Shown here: positions 11,645 to 22,770 of the stretch, piece by piece
Layout: each line of letters begins with the position of its first letter
Numbering within the stretch: the stretch's first letter is position 1
NCBI GenBank assembly: GCA_016946835.1
Contig: JACVTC010000001.1
Location: forward strand, 3,384,501 to 3,448,500
Length of the DNA: 64,000 nt
Direction of reading: 5' to 3'
DNA from: Neocallimastix lanati (nom. inval.)
Taxonomy: Eukaryota > Neocallimastigomycota > Neocallimastigomycetes > Neocallimastigales > Neocallimastigaceae
The notes under the pieces: generated by a model
What the model was told of the DNA's origin: nothing
Databases searched by the model: none
What the model saw: only the letters and a program-made list of their open reading frames with translations
Made by a program: the position numbers and the translations under genes

Positions 11645-11812
11645 TTTCATAAATAATAAATAATAAATAATAAATAATAAATAATAAATAATAAATAATA
11701 AATGATAAATAATAAATAATAAATAATAAATAATAAATAATAAATAATAAATAATAAATAATAAATAATAGATAATAAATAATTAATAATAAATAATAAA
11801 TCATAAATAATA
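11645..11812. repeat. TAAATAA heptamer tandem repeat
   Basis: About 24 consecutive TAAATAA units run here with few substitutions. The reverse-strand Tyr/Leu/Ile open frame over it (11598-11804) is an artefact of the 7-bp period. Confidence 0.85.
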
Positions 11813-11998
11813 AAAAAAAAATTTTTTTTTTTTTAATATTTTTTCTAAATCAATTTAATCAATAATAAAAAATTATCAAAAAAAAAAAAAAAAAGGTTTA
11901 AAATTATCTATAGAGTTGTATAGTTAATAAAATTTAATATTCATTTTATTTCCAAATTCAACAATAATATAATATATCTTTATCTCTCTCTCTCTCTC

Positions 11999-12043
<45 letters not shown>

Positions 12044-12860
12044 ATTTTTAATTTTATTTTATTTTATTTTATTTTATTTTTACATTTTATTTTATATTTT
12101 TTATTTTATTTTATTTTATTTTTTATTTTTTATTTTTTTTTTTTTTTTTTTTTTAATTTTCTTTTCTATAAAAAAAATATTATTATAAATATATAATAGG
12201 TTATTTCAAAAATTAAAAAAAAAAAAAAAAAAAAAGAAATAAAATAAAATAAAAAAATAAAAATAAAAAAAAATAAAAAAAAAAATTAAAATATAATTAT
12301 ATAAATAAGAAAATATATAAAAAATATATATATATATATTATAAAAATATTAAAAATTAAAGTATGATATAAAATTAAATATGAATTAAATGATAAAAAT
12401 AGATATTTAATAATATAATATTTCAAATTAAAAAAAAAAATAAAATAATAATAATAAAATATAAAAAAAAAAAAAAAAAAGTAAAAATAAACTAAAAATA
12501 TATATTGTTGTCATTATAATTATCATAAATTTATAAAAATTAATATTAAAACAAATGGATAGATCAGTTTATAATAAAACTTTACTAAAATATATTATAT
12601 ATAACAAAATTATACTAATTATTAAATTTTAAGTATATATATAAATATATGTTTTACTAATTTTTAAATTAATATATATTAATAAAAGTTGTATATCTAA
12701 AATTAAGATAATGTGAAAATAATAATATATATATATATATAAATAAATATTTATATGGATAGGAGTTATTAATAAAAAAAAATATTAATTAATTAATTAA
12801 TTAATTAATTATACATCTTTTAATAGTAATATTAGGTTAATAATTTTTGAATGATTACTA
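11813..12860. other. gene-free AT-rich spacer
   Basis: The spacer contains a CT run and an ATT microsatellite (about 11985-12040), TTTTA repeats (12050-12130), and long A- and T-runs. No coding potential or RNA gene is visible. Confidence 0.7.
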
Positions 12861-12934
12861 TTTTTTTTTTTTTTTTTTCTTTTTCTTTTAATTTTGGTTC
12901 GATTCGTTTTCACAATAACATTTTTATTCATTTA

Positions 12935-14242
12935 TTAATAACAAACACCAAAGGCAGATTGACAACCAGAACCACAGTAATCACTACCAGTACCACAATA
13001 ACCATATTTACTACAGCAGGTACCAGCTTTAGCACAAGCACCACCATATCTTCCACCACATCTTCCGGAAACTGTAGCTGTTGCTATTTTATTAGTAGTG
13101 GTAGTACTCTTTTTAGTAGTAGAAGAGGTAGTTTTCTTTGTGGTTTTCTTTGTAGTAGTGGTAGTTCTATTTTTAGTAGTAGAAGAGGTAGTTTTAGTTG
13201 TGGTTTTCTTTGTTGTAGTGGTTGTTCTATTTTTAGTAGTGGTAGTAGTAGTAGTTTTCTTTGTTGTTTTACTAGTTGTATTATTACATCTACCAAATTC
13301 ACTTTGACATCCACTATCACAGTGAGCAGGGGAAATACCACAGTAACCATACTTACTACAACATTGTTCAGCCTTTGGACAAGCCCCATAACCTTCACCA
13401 CATTTACCAGGAACAGTTGATGTTGGTTTTTTAGCATTAGTAGTGGTAGTCGTAGTAATTTGTTTTGTAGTTTCACTTGGAGGTACATTATTGGAACAAT
13501 TACCATATCCAACTTGACAACCTGAATCACAATAACTAGAACTTGTACCACAGTAGCCATATTTACTACAACATTGTCCTTCTTTCGAGCAAGCACCATA
13601 TTCAGGACCACATCTTCCTGAAACAGTAGATGTTGGAATATTTCTGGTAGAAGTATTACTTTTAATACTTGTAGTATTTGAAGGGTTTTTATTAATGCAT
13701 TCTCCGGATTCCATATAATTTTTCATTTTAGAAATAGTATTAAGATTAATATTAGATATTCCATAATTACTACCATCATTACTTTCACCAAGTTTATATT
13801 TTGCATTTAAAAATTCAATATATTTATCTCTACATTTTGATTGAGCACATGTAGCATCAACAATTTTTTTAACATTACTATTACTACTGACATCTTTACC
13901 AAAGAATATTTCACTAATAGAACATGTATTACCATTATTATCTTTTTGACATATTAAATTCAATAAAGCTTTTTTATAATTTAAAAGAATTAAATCATCA
14001 ATTCTGTAAGAACTGTCTAAACTAAAACATGATGGTACGTATTTTTTTGGATTATCAATGTATTTTTGGCATTCTGAAGAATTATAAGTTGAACAATATT
14101 GATCAAGTTTTCTTGAAGAAATCTTTGTATAATCAAAAATACACTTACTATATCCCTTTAATTCTGATTTGCAATTATCTAAGGTAGAAGCTAAAACCAT
14201 AGATGTTGCAAATAAAGTTAAAACAAGAGTAAAAATCTTCAT
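12935..14242 (-). CDS. secreted three-module CBM18 chitin-binding protein
   Basis: The protein has 435 residues and no introns. Residues 1-18 form a signal peptide. A six-Cys domain spans about 24-98 (Cys 24, 34, 50, 58, 72, 98). A further Cys-containing segment (107, 132, 137, 182) may be a degenerate second unit. Three hevein-type CBM18 modules lie at 210-249, 280-319 and 394-434. Each has the eight-cysteine framework with CCSKYGYCG; the Ser and two Tyr there correspond to the sugar-contacting positions of hevein. Linkers are Thr-rich, the last being a Thr/Lys block at 322-388. It is expected to bind chitin or GlcNAc polymers in the wall or extracellular matrix and has no catalytic domain. 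The start Met is followed directly by the hydrophobic signal, so the start is firm. Shadow frames on both strands over the Thr-rich DNA are not genes. Confidence 0.93.
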   Translation of the reverse strand: MKIFTLVLTLFATSMVLASTLDNCKSELKGYSKCIFDYTKISSRKLDQYCSTYNSSECQKYIDNPKKYVPSCFSLDSSYRIDDLILLNYKKALLNLICQKDNNGNTCSISEIFFGKDVSSNSNVKKIVDATCAQSKCRDKYIEFLNAKYKLGESNDGSNYGISNINLNTISKMKNYMESGECINKNPSNTTSIKSNTSTRNIPTSTVSGRCGPEYGACSKEGQCCSKYGYCGTSSSYCDSGCQVGYGNCSNNVPPSETTKQITTTTTTNAKKPTSTVPGKCGEGYGACPKAEQCCSKYGYCGISPAHCDSGCQSEFGRCNNTTSKTTKKTTTTTTTKNRTTTTTKKTTTKTTSSTTKNRTTTTTKKTTKKTTSSTTKKSTTTTNKIATATVSGRCGGRYGGACAKAGTCCSKYGYCGTGSDYCGSGCQSAFGVCY

Positions 14243-16296
14243 TTTTATTTATTAGCTTTTACTGAAAACTAGAATATTTATATATATATATATGTATTTT
14301 TTTTTTTTTTTTTATTTTTCGTCTAAGTAATATTTATGTATTATTTATTTAAAAAATATTTAAAAATAATTAAAATTAAAATTTATGAAATTGGAATTAA
14401 CTTAAAGATTTTCTTTTTCTTTTCTTTTCTTTTCTTTTATTTTGTTTTAAATTAATAAAATAATTCTTCAATTCCTCTTTTTATGATTTATGTAATTCTT
14501 TAATTTTAATTATTTTATTTAATTTTTTTTTTAATTTAATGTTTATTATATATATATATATATAAAAAAAAAAAAAAAAAAAAAAAAAAAGACTAGTTTA
14601 TTTTAGTTAATGCTTATACTAAAGTTTTTTTTTTGTTTATATTTATCAATAGTTTTATTATTTTATTTATATTAAAAATATATATATACGTATATATATA
14701 AAATCTGTATTTTTATATATATATTTTTTCTGAAATTCTTTGATATTTATCTACACATTCATTGATATTTGTCAGAATGTATTATAAAAAAAATATAAAC
14801 TATTTATTTATATATTCATTTATTTTTTACAAATAATTATCTAACCATCAAAGTACAAAAAAAGTATATGAATATATGAAATTATTAAATCTAATCATAA
14901 ATTTAATGTATAATACATTCCATTTATTATTGGATTAATAAAATTATGCTCAATTTAGTTAATGCGTTTAATATATTATTTAAATACAATTTACTATGGA
15001 ATATGATTAAAAAGGAAATTATTTTCATATATTAATTATACAATAATGTATATATTTCAAACTTAAAATAACTTATCAATATAAAATAGAAAATAATATA
15101 TTACATATTAAAATATCCATTTATTTATAATATAAATATATATATTTATTCATTACTATTCAAAATTAAATAATATATTATATTTAATTTACTTCTATTT
15201 AATTTTATAATAATTTAATTTAATTTAATTGAAATTTTTGGATTTTAGTTTAAATAAAATTAACAAAAATAAAAAAAAAAAAATTTTTTTTTTTTAGATT
15301 GTTTTGATTAATTATTATTAAATAAATTAAATAAATTAAGCTATTTTATGTAAGTAAAGAGTTGCATTACGTTTGATATTCTTATTTTATAGTATATTCT
15401 TTAAATGATTAACAAATATATTTATTTATCAACTTTAGAATACGATCTTTTTATCTATTTTTATAATTATTATTAAACTTAATATTTATTACTATTATTA
15501 TTATTATTTTAATTTTTTTATTTTTATTTTTTATTTTTATTTTTTATTTTAATTTTTTTATTAATTTAAAGTTCAAGAAAGTTCTTGCATCACAGAATAA
15601 TCTTAAAATTTTAAAATAAAAATTTAATTTTTTTATATTCAAATTATTATATCATTTCTATTTAATAATATATATTATAATATACTGTAATATATTACTG
15701 AGAGATTTAAATATATTAAAAAAATTAATATTTTTATTAAAAAGAAATAAAATAAAATAAAATAAAAAGTAAAAAAAAATACTGTAATTAATTTTTTCTT
15801 CAGTATGTAAATTAAAATATTTTTTAGCATTAATTTATTATAAATGAATATTAATTTATAGTTATCATGTGAACTTTTTTTTTATTTTAATATTAATATA
15901 AAAGAAAAAAAAATTTATTATATTTACTTTTTAAAAATAATATATCTATAAAATCTAACTTTTAAATTTGAAGTAAAAAAAGGTACCAACCATATTGATA
16001 TTATTAATTAATTAATAAGATTCAGTTAAAGTTAATATTTAATGATAAAAAAAATATATTATATATAAAGATTAAGAAACTAAAATTTAAAATTATTCTT
16101 CCTAACAGAAAAGAGTTAATTATAAAAAAGTTTTTTTTTTAATGAATTTTAATTTTAATTAAAAAATTTTAAATTAAATATAAAAAACTTTATTATTAAT
16201 TTAATTCTATTAATATTAAATAAAATATTCAAAGATTATTATTATTGGAATATAATAATAATAATTTTATTTTTTAATATACTTTTATTTCATAAT

Positions 16297-16300
<4 letters not shown>
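14243..16300. other. gene-free AT-rich spacer
   Basis: Only AT dinucleotide runs (for example about 14280-14295 and 14551-14564), poly-A and poly-T tracts, and TTTTA stretches are visible. I see no supported gene in either strand. Confidence 0.7.
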
Positions 16301-16336
<36 letters not shown>

Positions 16337-16416
16337 GTTTTAATTTTTTATTACTTTTTTTTTTTAGGTTTTTATTTTTTATTATTATTTTTTTTTGGTT
16401 TTTATTTTTTTTTTTT

Positions 16417-16643
16417 TTGGTTTTTATTTCTTTAGTTTTTATTTCTTTAGTTTTTATTTCTTTAGTTTTTATTTCTTTAGTTTTTATTTCTTTAGTTTTT
16501 ATTTCTTTAGTTTTTATTTCTTTAGTTTTTATTTCTTTAGTTTTTATTTCTTTAGTTTTTATTTCTTTAGTTTTTATTTCTTTGGTTTTTATTTCTTTGG
16601 TTTCTATTTCTTTGGTTTTTATTTCTTTGGTTTCTATTTCTTT

Positions 16644-16652
<9 letters not shown>
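16417..16652. repeat. 15-bp minisatellite (GTTTTTATTTCTTTA)
   Basis: The unit GTTTTTATTTCTTTA is repeated about 15 times, perfectly in the middle. The last five units are variant (GGTTTTTATTTCTTT and GGTTTCTATTTCTTT). A T39-like run flanks the right side and a T-rich block the left. Because 15 is divisible by three, two frames stay open and give Phe-rich or LVFIS-repeat products. These have no start context or domain and are not called as genes. Confidence 0.93.
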
Positions 16653-16685
<33 letters not shown>

Positions 16686-17421
16686 TTTATTTTTTTTGGT
16701 TTATTTAAATATAAGAATTTTATTTATTATAATTAATATTGAAAAACTTATATTCAATTTTTTGGTTATAACATATGATTTTTAAAAAAGTTTATTAAGT
16801 AATAGAGTAATACTAATATATATATATATATAATAACTGTTATTAATTTTAAAATTTTAAAAAGAAAGGTTTACAAGCATTATTTTTTAAAAGTAATTTA
16901 TATTGTATAATTCATAATTTATAAAGTAATAGCCTAAGGAATAGAGAATAATTTCAATATGTATTGTTATAAAAAAAAAAAAAATTAATAACAAAAGAAA
17001 AAAAATAATAGAAATTATAATTTAATAACAAAAAAATAAAGTTGCTATAAAGTATAATTTAATTATAACTATAAAAAAAAAAATAGTCATAATTTTAATT
17101 AAATTTTATATATTAATTAAAAAGGTTCAACGTAACTCTATAATATCTTTTTTTTATCCATTGTTTCAGAAATGACATAAATAAATTTAATTTTATAATT
17201 AATTTTAAAATTTTATTATCATCGCATCACAGAAAACTTGGTATTTTTTTTTCTTCTTTTAATTATTAAAGTTTTGTAATTATTAATTATATATATATAT
17301 ATATATGTAAAATGTAAATGTATTTTCTTTTATAAAATATTTTATCTATTTATATTAATAAATATCATTTATATTTTATACATTCAAATTTATTATATAT
17401 ATTAATTTTTTTAATTTTTTT

Positions 17422-17465
<44 letters not shown>

Positions 17466-18890
17466 GGCTGCATTAATAATTATATATTAATAATTCAGTT
17501 TTATACATAATATCAATTTTATTATATTATTTATTATTATTTTATTATTATTAGATTATAAATAATAATTTCTACCTTAAAGTATATCCATTTTTATTTT
17601 ATTTTTAATATATATATTTTTAATGTGAATTTTTAATTTGTAATTTTTAATTTAATTATAGTATTTCATATTAACTTTATAATTATCATTATATATGATT
17701 TTATTTCTTTGATAGATAATTTTAAATTTTTAATAATAAATTGTTTTATATTTGAATTTCCAATTAAACTTTTATTTTTATTTCATAAAAAAAAAAAGTA
17801 AAGATTATTTAAAAAGAAATAATGATAACAAAATAAAATATATTCAAAATTTTAGGGTTATAAATAAAATAATTGATTATCATTATTTTTAATAGTAACA
17901 TAGATTACATAAATTTGATAGAAGTATATATATATATATAGTAAAAATAAAAATTTTAATTTTTTCTTATTTTTTAAATAAAATATATATTTATATATAT
18001 ATATGTAAATTTTCCTTATTTTTATATTTTAATATATATAGAATAAATATTACTAAGAAAAAAAAAATTATATTATTCAACAGGAATTATGTAATATTAT
18101 AAATTTTTTTTTTTTTTTTTAGTTGTAAATATATTTATATAAATATTTTTAGTTCATAGGACTTTAAAATATTATGAATTAGAAGTAATATAAAACTAAA
18201 TTATTTATACACATATAATTATGTATTATAAAAGAGTCTAACGAAATACTATAAATAAATAAATAAATAAATAAATAAGATAGATAAAAAGATAGATAGA
18301 TAGACAGACAGATTGACAGATAGAAAATTGAAATCAAAAATAATAAAAATTAATAATGAATTCAATAAATCTAAAAACTATAAATAATTTAAATCGAATA
18401 AGAAAAGAGTTTTTTTAACTACTATATTAACCTATTAAAGATTTCTTCATCTTAAACTTAAATTTAAAGTTCACCTTAACCATATCATCTAAATTAATAA
18501 TATACGTTTTTACCCTTAATTTTTACATTTTTTTTTTTAATATTTATTTAACTTTTTTTCTTTTATTTAATTAACATTAATTAACTTTTCGAGATTTTAA
18601 AATATAATTCATTAATAATTACTTTCTTTTAATTTATAATAAAATAATATATTATCGATACTTCTTTTTATTACAATTATTATTTCATTTTATTGTATAT
18701 TATTGTATTTTATTTTATGTATTTTACTTTATTTTATTTTTTTTTTTAATGCTTTTATTATAATTATTTCTTCACTATTTTTTTTATAAAATTGATGGCA
18801 GTAATAACCATTAATTATTAATATTTATCCTTATGAACAAAAAAATTAATTTTAAATACTATAACAAAAAAATTATTTTTATGTATATTA
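16653..18890. other. gene-free AT-rich spacer
   Basis: The spacer contains a T41 run at about 17421-17461, AT repeats, and a GATA/GACA microsatellite patch at 18275-18325. No coding frame with plausible composition is seen. Confidence 0.7.
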
Positions 18891-18891
18891 T

Positions 18892-18939
18892 AAAAGATTG
18901 CAGTAACTGTCTTGTGTCAAACAGTTACTGCAATCTTTT
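18892..18939. repeat. perfect 19-bp inverted repeat (hairpin)
   Basis: The arms AAAAGATTGCAGTAACTGT (18892-18910) and ACAGTTACTGCAATCTTTT (18921-18939) are perfectly complementary, with a 10-nt loop CTTGTGTCAA. The sequence is GC-richer than its surroundings and sits exactly at the left edge of the repeat that recurs at 21.6 kb, where only the loop-side portion and right arm are present. Confidence 0.95.
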
Positions 18940-20100
18940 TCCGCTAATATCTTATTGAATTTGAATTTGAAAGCCATGATTTAATTTAGACAGTTTTCAG
19001 CAATAAAAAAAAAATTGTAAGATTTAAAGTGATGTCTAGTCAAATCAAAAAAAAAAAAGAAAATATCCATTGATGAACCTAATGAAATTCGAATATTCTA
19101 AATTAAAAAGAAAACCGATCAAAAAAAAAAAAAAAAGTCTCTCTGAAATTTAGACGAATTCAGCAATCATTTCATTTTTTTTAAAAAAATATTTTTATAT
19201 TTTTTTATTAAAGTTTTGAATTCTTTTCAAAATAAAAGAAAAAAAACATTAAGTTTTAATTTTAATTCTATCTATATAAAATAAAATAAGAATTAAAAAA
19301 ATTTATTTATAATTAATAATATAATTATAATTTTAATAAAAAGTCATAATAAAATTATTATTTTAAATAGAAATAAATATATATATATATATATATATAT
19401 AACAAGTTAATTTAATAAAAGAATTAGCATTCGCCTAGTATTAAAAAAAATAAAGAAAATAAGTTTTTTTTTTTTTTTTTTTATTAAATTCAGTTTTAAA
19501 AATTATAATATAAATTAAAAAAATTTATTTCTAAAATGTATAAAATAAAATATATTTAACATAAGAATAATAGAAATTAAAATATAAAGAGAAATATATG
19601 AAAAGTAATATTTCTTTTTATATATTATTTTTGATATTTTTATTTTAAATATGATATTAATAATAGTAAAAATAATAAACTAATAAAAATAAATAAGTAA
19701 TTTTTTAAAATAAAATACTAATAATTAATAATAAAATAGAAATAAAAAAAATGTAGAAAAGAAAATAAAATATAAATATATATATATATATATATATACA
19801 ATATAAAATAAAATGCTTTAATCAACAATAAATTCAATAAAGTTATAATAATATAATCAAATTTAAAAATAAATATGCTTATTTTTATTATTTCTGTTGT
19901 TTTATAAAAAAATAAGTGATGATAGGAAGTCTTTTAAAGTTTCTTTTATAATTTTTCTTTATTTAATAGATAATAATTTATAATTACGAAAATAAAAAAA
20001 AGTAAATGGATACAATATAAGTATATAAATTTTATATTTAAATAAAGGAATCAATAAAATATAAAATAAATAATTTATTGTTTATTGTATTTAATAATTT
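18911..20100 (+). repeat. direct repeat copy 1 of an unidentified element
   Basis: Large parts match 21638-22770 in the same orientation. The matches include CAGTTACTGCAATCTTTTTC, a GATGAACCTAATGAAATTCG block near 19073, TTTTGAATTCTTTTCAAAAT near 19213, and AAGAATTAGCATTCG near 19419. The start repeats a TTAGAC...CAGCAAT motif (near 18987 and 19149). No open reading frame is present, so it is a nonautonomous or decayed element of unknown family. Confidence 0.75.
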
Positions 20101-21022
20101 TTATTTTTATTTTTATATTTAAGGTTTATTAATTTATAATAATAATTTTTGGTAATTATATTTTAACAGTTAAGGTAAAGTTTTTTTTAATCATGGTGTC
20201 GCATTTATTACTGATTTTTTATTAAAAAAAAAATAAAAAAAAAAAAATTGTACATATAAAAAAATTGTAAAAATGAAATTAATAATTTGTTAAATATTAA
20301 ATATAATTTTATTATTAATAGATTGTATAAACAAAATGGTTATATGTATTAATTAAATTTTTAAATAGTAAATAAGAGTTTTATTATTAGGGGTAGAGTA
20401 AATATTTTCAGATAATTAATATTTATTAAAAAATTATAAAAAAAAAAAAAATATTTAATGGTAAAGTTTGGTATCTCTATTATATAATTTAAGCAATAAT
20501 TTAATAAATTTTTTATTTTTAAAATAATTAATAATAAAATTATATTTAATATTTAATAAATTATTAATTTCATTTTTACAATTTTTTTATATGTACAATT
20601 TTTTTTATTTTTTTTTAATAAAAAATCAGTAATAAATGCAACACCATGATTAACTACTGTTAAAATATAATTACCAAAAACTATTATTATTTATTAATAA
20701 ACCTTAAATATAAAAATAAAAATAAAAATTAAATACAATAAAAAATAAATTATTTATTTTATATTTTATTGATTCCTTTATTTAAATATAAAATTTATAT
20801 ACTTATATTGTATTCATTTACTTTTTTTTTATTTTCGTAATTACAAATTATTATCTATTAAATAAAGAAAAATTATAAAAGAAACTTTAAAAGACTTCCT
20901 ATCATCACTTATTATTTTATAAAACAATAGAAATAATAAAAATAAACATATTTATTTTTAAATTTGATTATATTATTATAACTTTTATTGAATTTATTAT
21001 TGATTAAAGCATTTTATTTTAT

Positions 21023-21050
<28 letters not shown>
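19790..21050. repeat. large inverted repeat, arms about 530 bp
   Basis: About 19790-20325 is the reverse complement of about 20525-21050 at high identity. Matching blocks include GATGATAGGAAGTCTTTTAA (19919) against its complement near 20886, the ATCATGGTGTCGCATTTATT block near 20191 against 20630-20655, and AAAGCATTTTATTTTATATT at 21007 against 19802. The loop is about 200 bp. The DNA could form a long hairpin or cruciform. Confidence 0.85.
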
Positions 21051-21061
<11 letters not shown>

Positions 21062-21175
21062 TTTTAAATATTAATTATCTGAAAAATTTACTCTATCACT
21101 AATACTAAAACTCTTATATAGTATTTAAAAACATAATTAATGCATATAAAAATTTTGTTTATACAATGTATATAT
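20325..21175. repeat. second inverted repeat interlocked with the first
   Basis: About 20325-20432 (GATTGTATAAACAAAATGG through GATAATTAATATTTATT) is the reverse complement of about 21062-21175. The order is therefore A, B, A-inverted, B-inverted rather than the nested order expected from a simple inverted duplication. Confidence 0.75.
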
Positions 21176-21637
21176 AATTTATATTTTATTTTATTATTAT
21201 ATAAATTATATAATTAAAAAAAAAAAAGTATAAAAAAAAAGAAAAATTTTCGAAAGTTTTGAACTTTAAACTTTTTAAAAAAAAATTAGAAAAGCTATTT
21301 AATTTAATAATAATTAAATATCTTTGATAATTAATATTAAGAAATAAATTAAAAAAAAAAAAGAAGAAATTCAAGTAAAGAAGAAATAATGAAAATTTTT
21401 ATTAAGGTTATCCTATTGTAAATAAAATAATTAAAAGTCTCATCATTGGAATCTTTAAAAACCATTGGAAATGAATTAAAAAAAAGAAGAAGAAGAAAAG
21501 AAGGAAATAATAACTACCATGGAATTGGATTCTATTCAATATTTTTATTTGAATTTTATTTTAAAAATGAATCAGGTATTTATTTTTTATGAACAAATTT
21601 TAAATAAAAATGAAATTATAATGAAAACAAAACCCCT

Positions 21638-22770
21638 GTCTTGAGTTAGACAGTTACTGCAATCTTTTTCTGCTAATATTTTATTGAATTTAAATTTGAA
21701 AGCTATGACTTAATTTAGACAATTTTCAACGATAAAAAAAAATTGTAAGATTTAAAGTGCTGTCTAGTCAAATCAAAAAAATATCCATTGATGAACCTAA
21801 TGAAATTCGAATATTCTAAATTAAAAAGAAAACCTATCAAAAAAAAAAAAAAAAAAAAAAAACTCTTTGAATTTAGACAAATTCGGCAATCATTTCTTTT
21901 TTTTTTAAAAAAAAATTTTTACTATTTTTTTTTTTTATTAAAGTTTTGAATTCTTTTCAAAATGAAAGAAAAAAAAAAATTAAATTTTAATTTTAATTCT
22001 ATAATTCTATTTATATAAAATAAGATAAGAATTAAAAAAATTTATTTATAATTAATAATATAATTATAATTTTAATAAAAAATAATAATAAAATTATTAT
22101 TTTAAATAGAAATAAATAAATAAATAAATATATATATATAAAACCAAGTTAATTTAATAAAAGAATTAGCATTCGTCTAGTATTCAAAAAAAAAAAAAAA
22201 AAAAAAAAAAAACCAAAGAAAATAAGTTTTTCTTTTTTATTTAATTCAATTTTATAAATTAAAATTTGAATTAAAAAATTTATTTCTTTAAATGTATAAA
22301 AATAATAAAAAATATAATTTAGAATAAAAATATATGTAAAATAAATATCTTTATATAAATTATTTTTATTATTTTTATATTAAATTTAATAATTTATGAT
22401 TAATAAAAAATATTAAAATAAATAAAAAACTAGAAAATTTTAAAGGAAAAAGTAAAAAATTAATAGTAAAGTATAAAATAAAAAAAAATGTAAAAAAAAA
22501 ATGTAAAAAAAAAATATATATAAAATATATATAATTAAATTAAATAAAACTCAAGTAATATAAGCAAATTTTAAAATAAGTGTGTTTATTTTTGTTATTT
22601 ATTTTTTATTTTTACAATAATAAATAAACATAGGAATTCTGTTATTTATTTTTACAATATAATATTATGAAATTAAGGAAAGAAAGAAAAAGTAAATGGT
22701 TATAAAATTCTATATTTAAATAAATGAATAAATGAATAAGATATAAAATAAAATAATTTTTTTTTTGAAT
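21638..22770 (+). repeat. direct repeat copy 2 of the unidentified element
   Basis: This is the second copy of the 18911-20100 repeat. It starts at GTCTTGAGTTAGACAGTTAC and includes the AATGAAATTCGAATATTCTA block. It lacks the left hairpin arm, has longer A-runs, and diverges towards 22.3-22.77 kb. No coding potential is visible. Confidence 0.75.

Noticed and set aside
12851-13611. Several overlapping frames on both strands over the CBM18 gene
   Set aside because: They are shadows of Cys/Thr/Gly-rich codons. Only the 435-residue frame has a signal peptide and complete modules.
16395-16785. Two Phe-rich frames
   Set aside because: They are produced by a 15-bp minisatellite plus T-runs; no domain or realistic composition.
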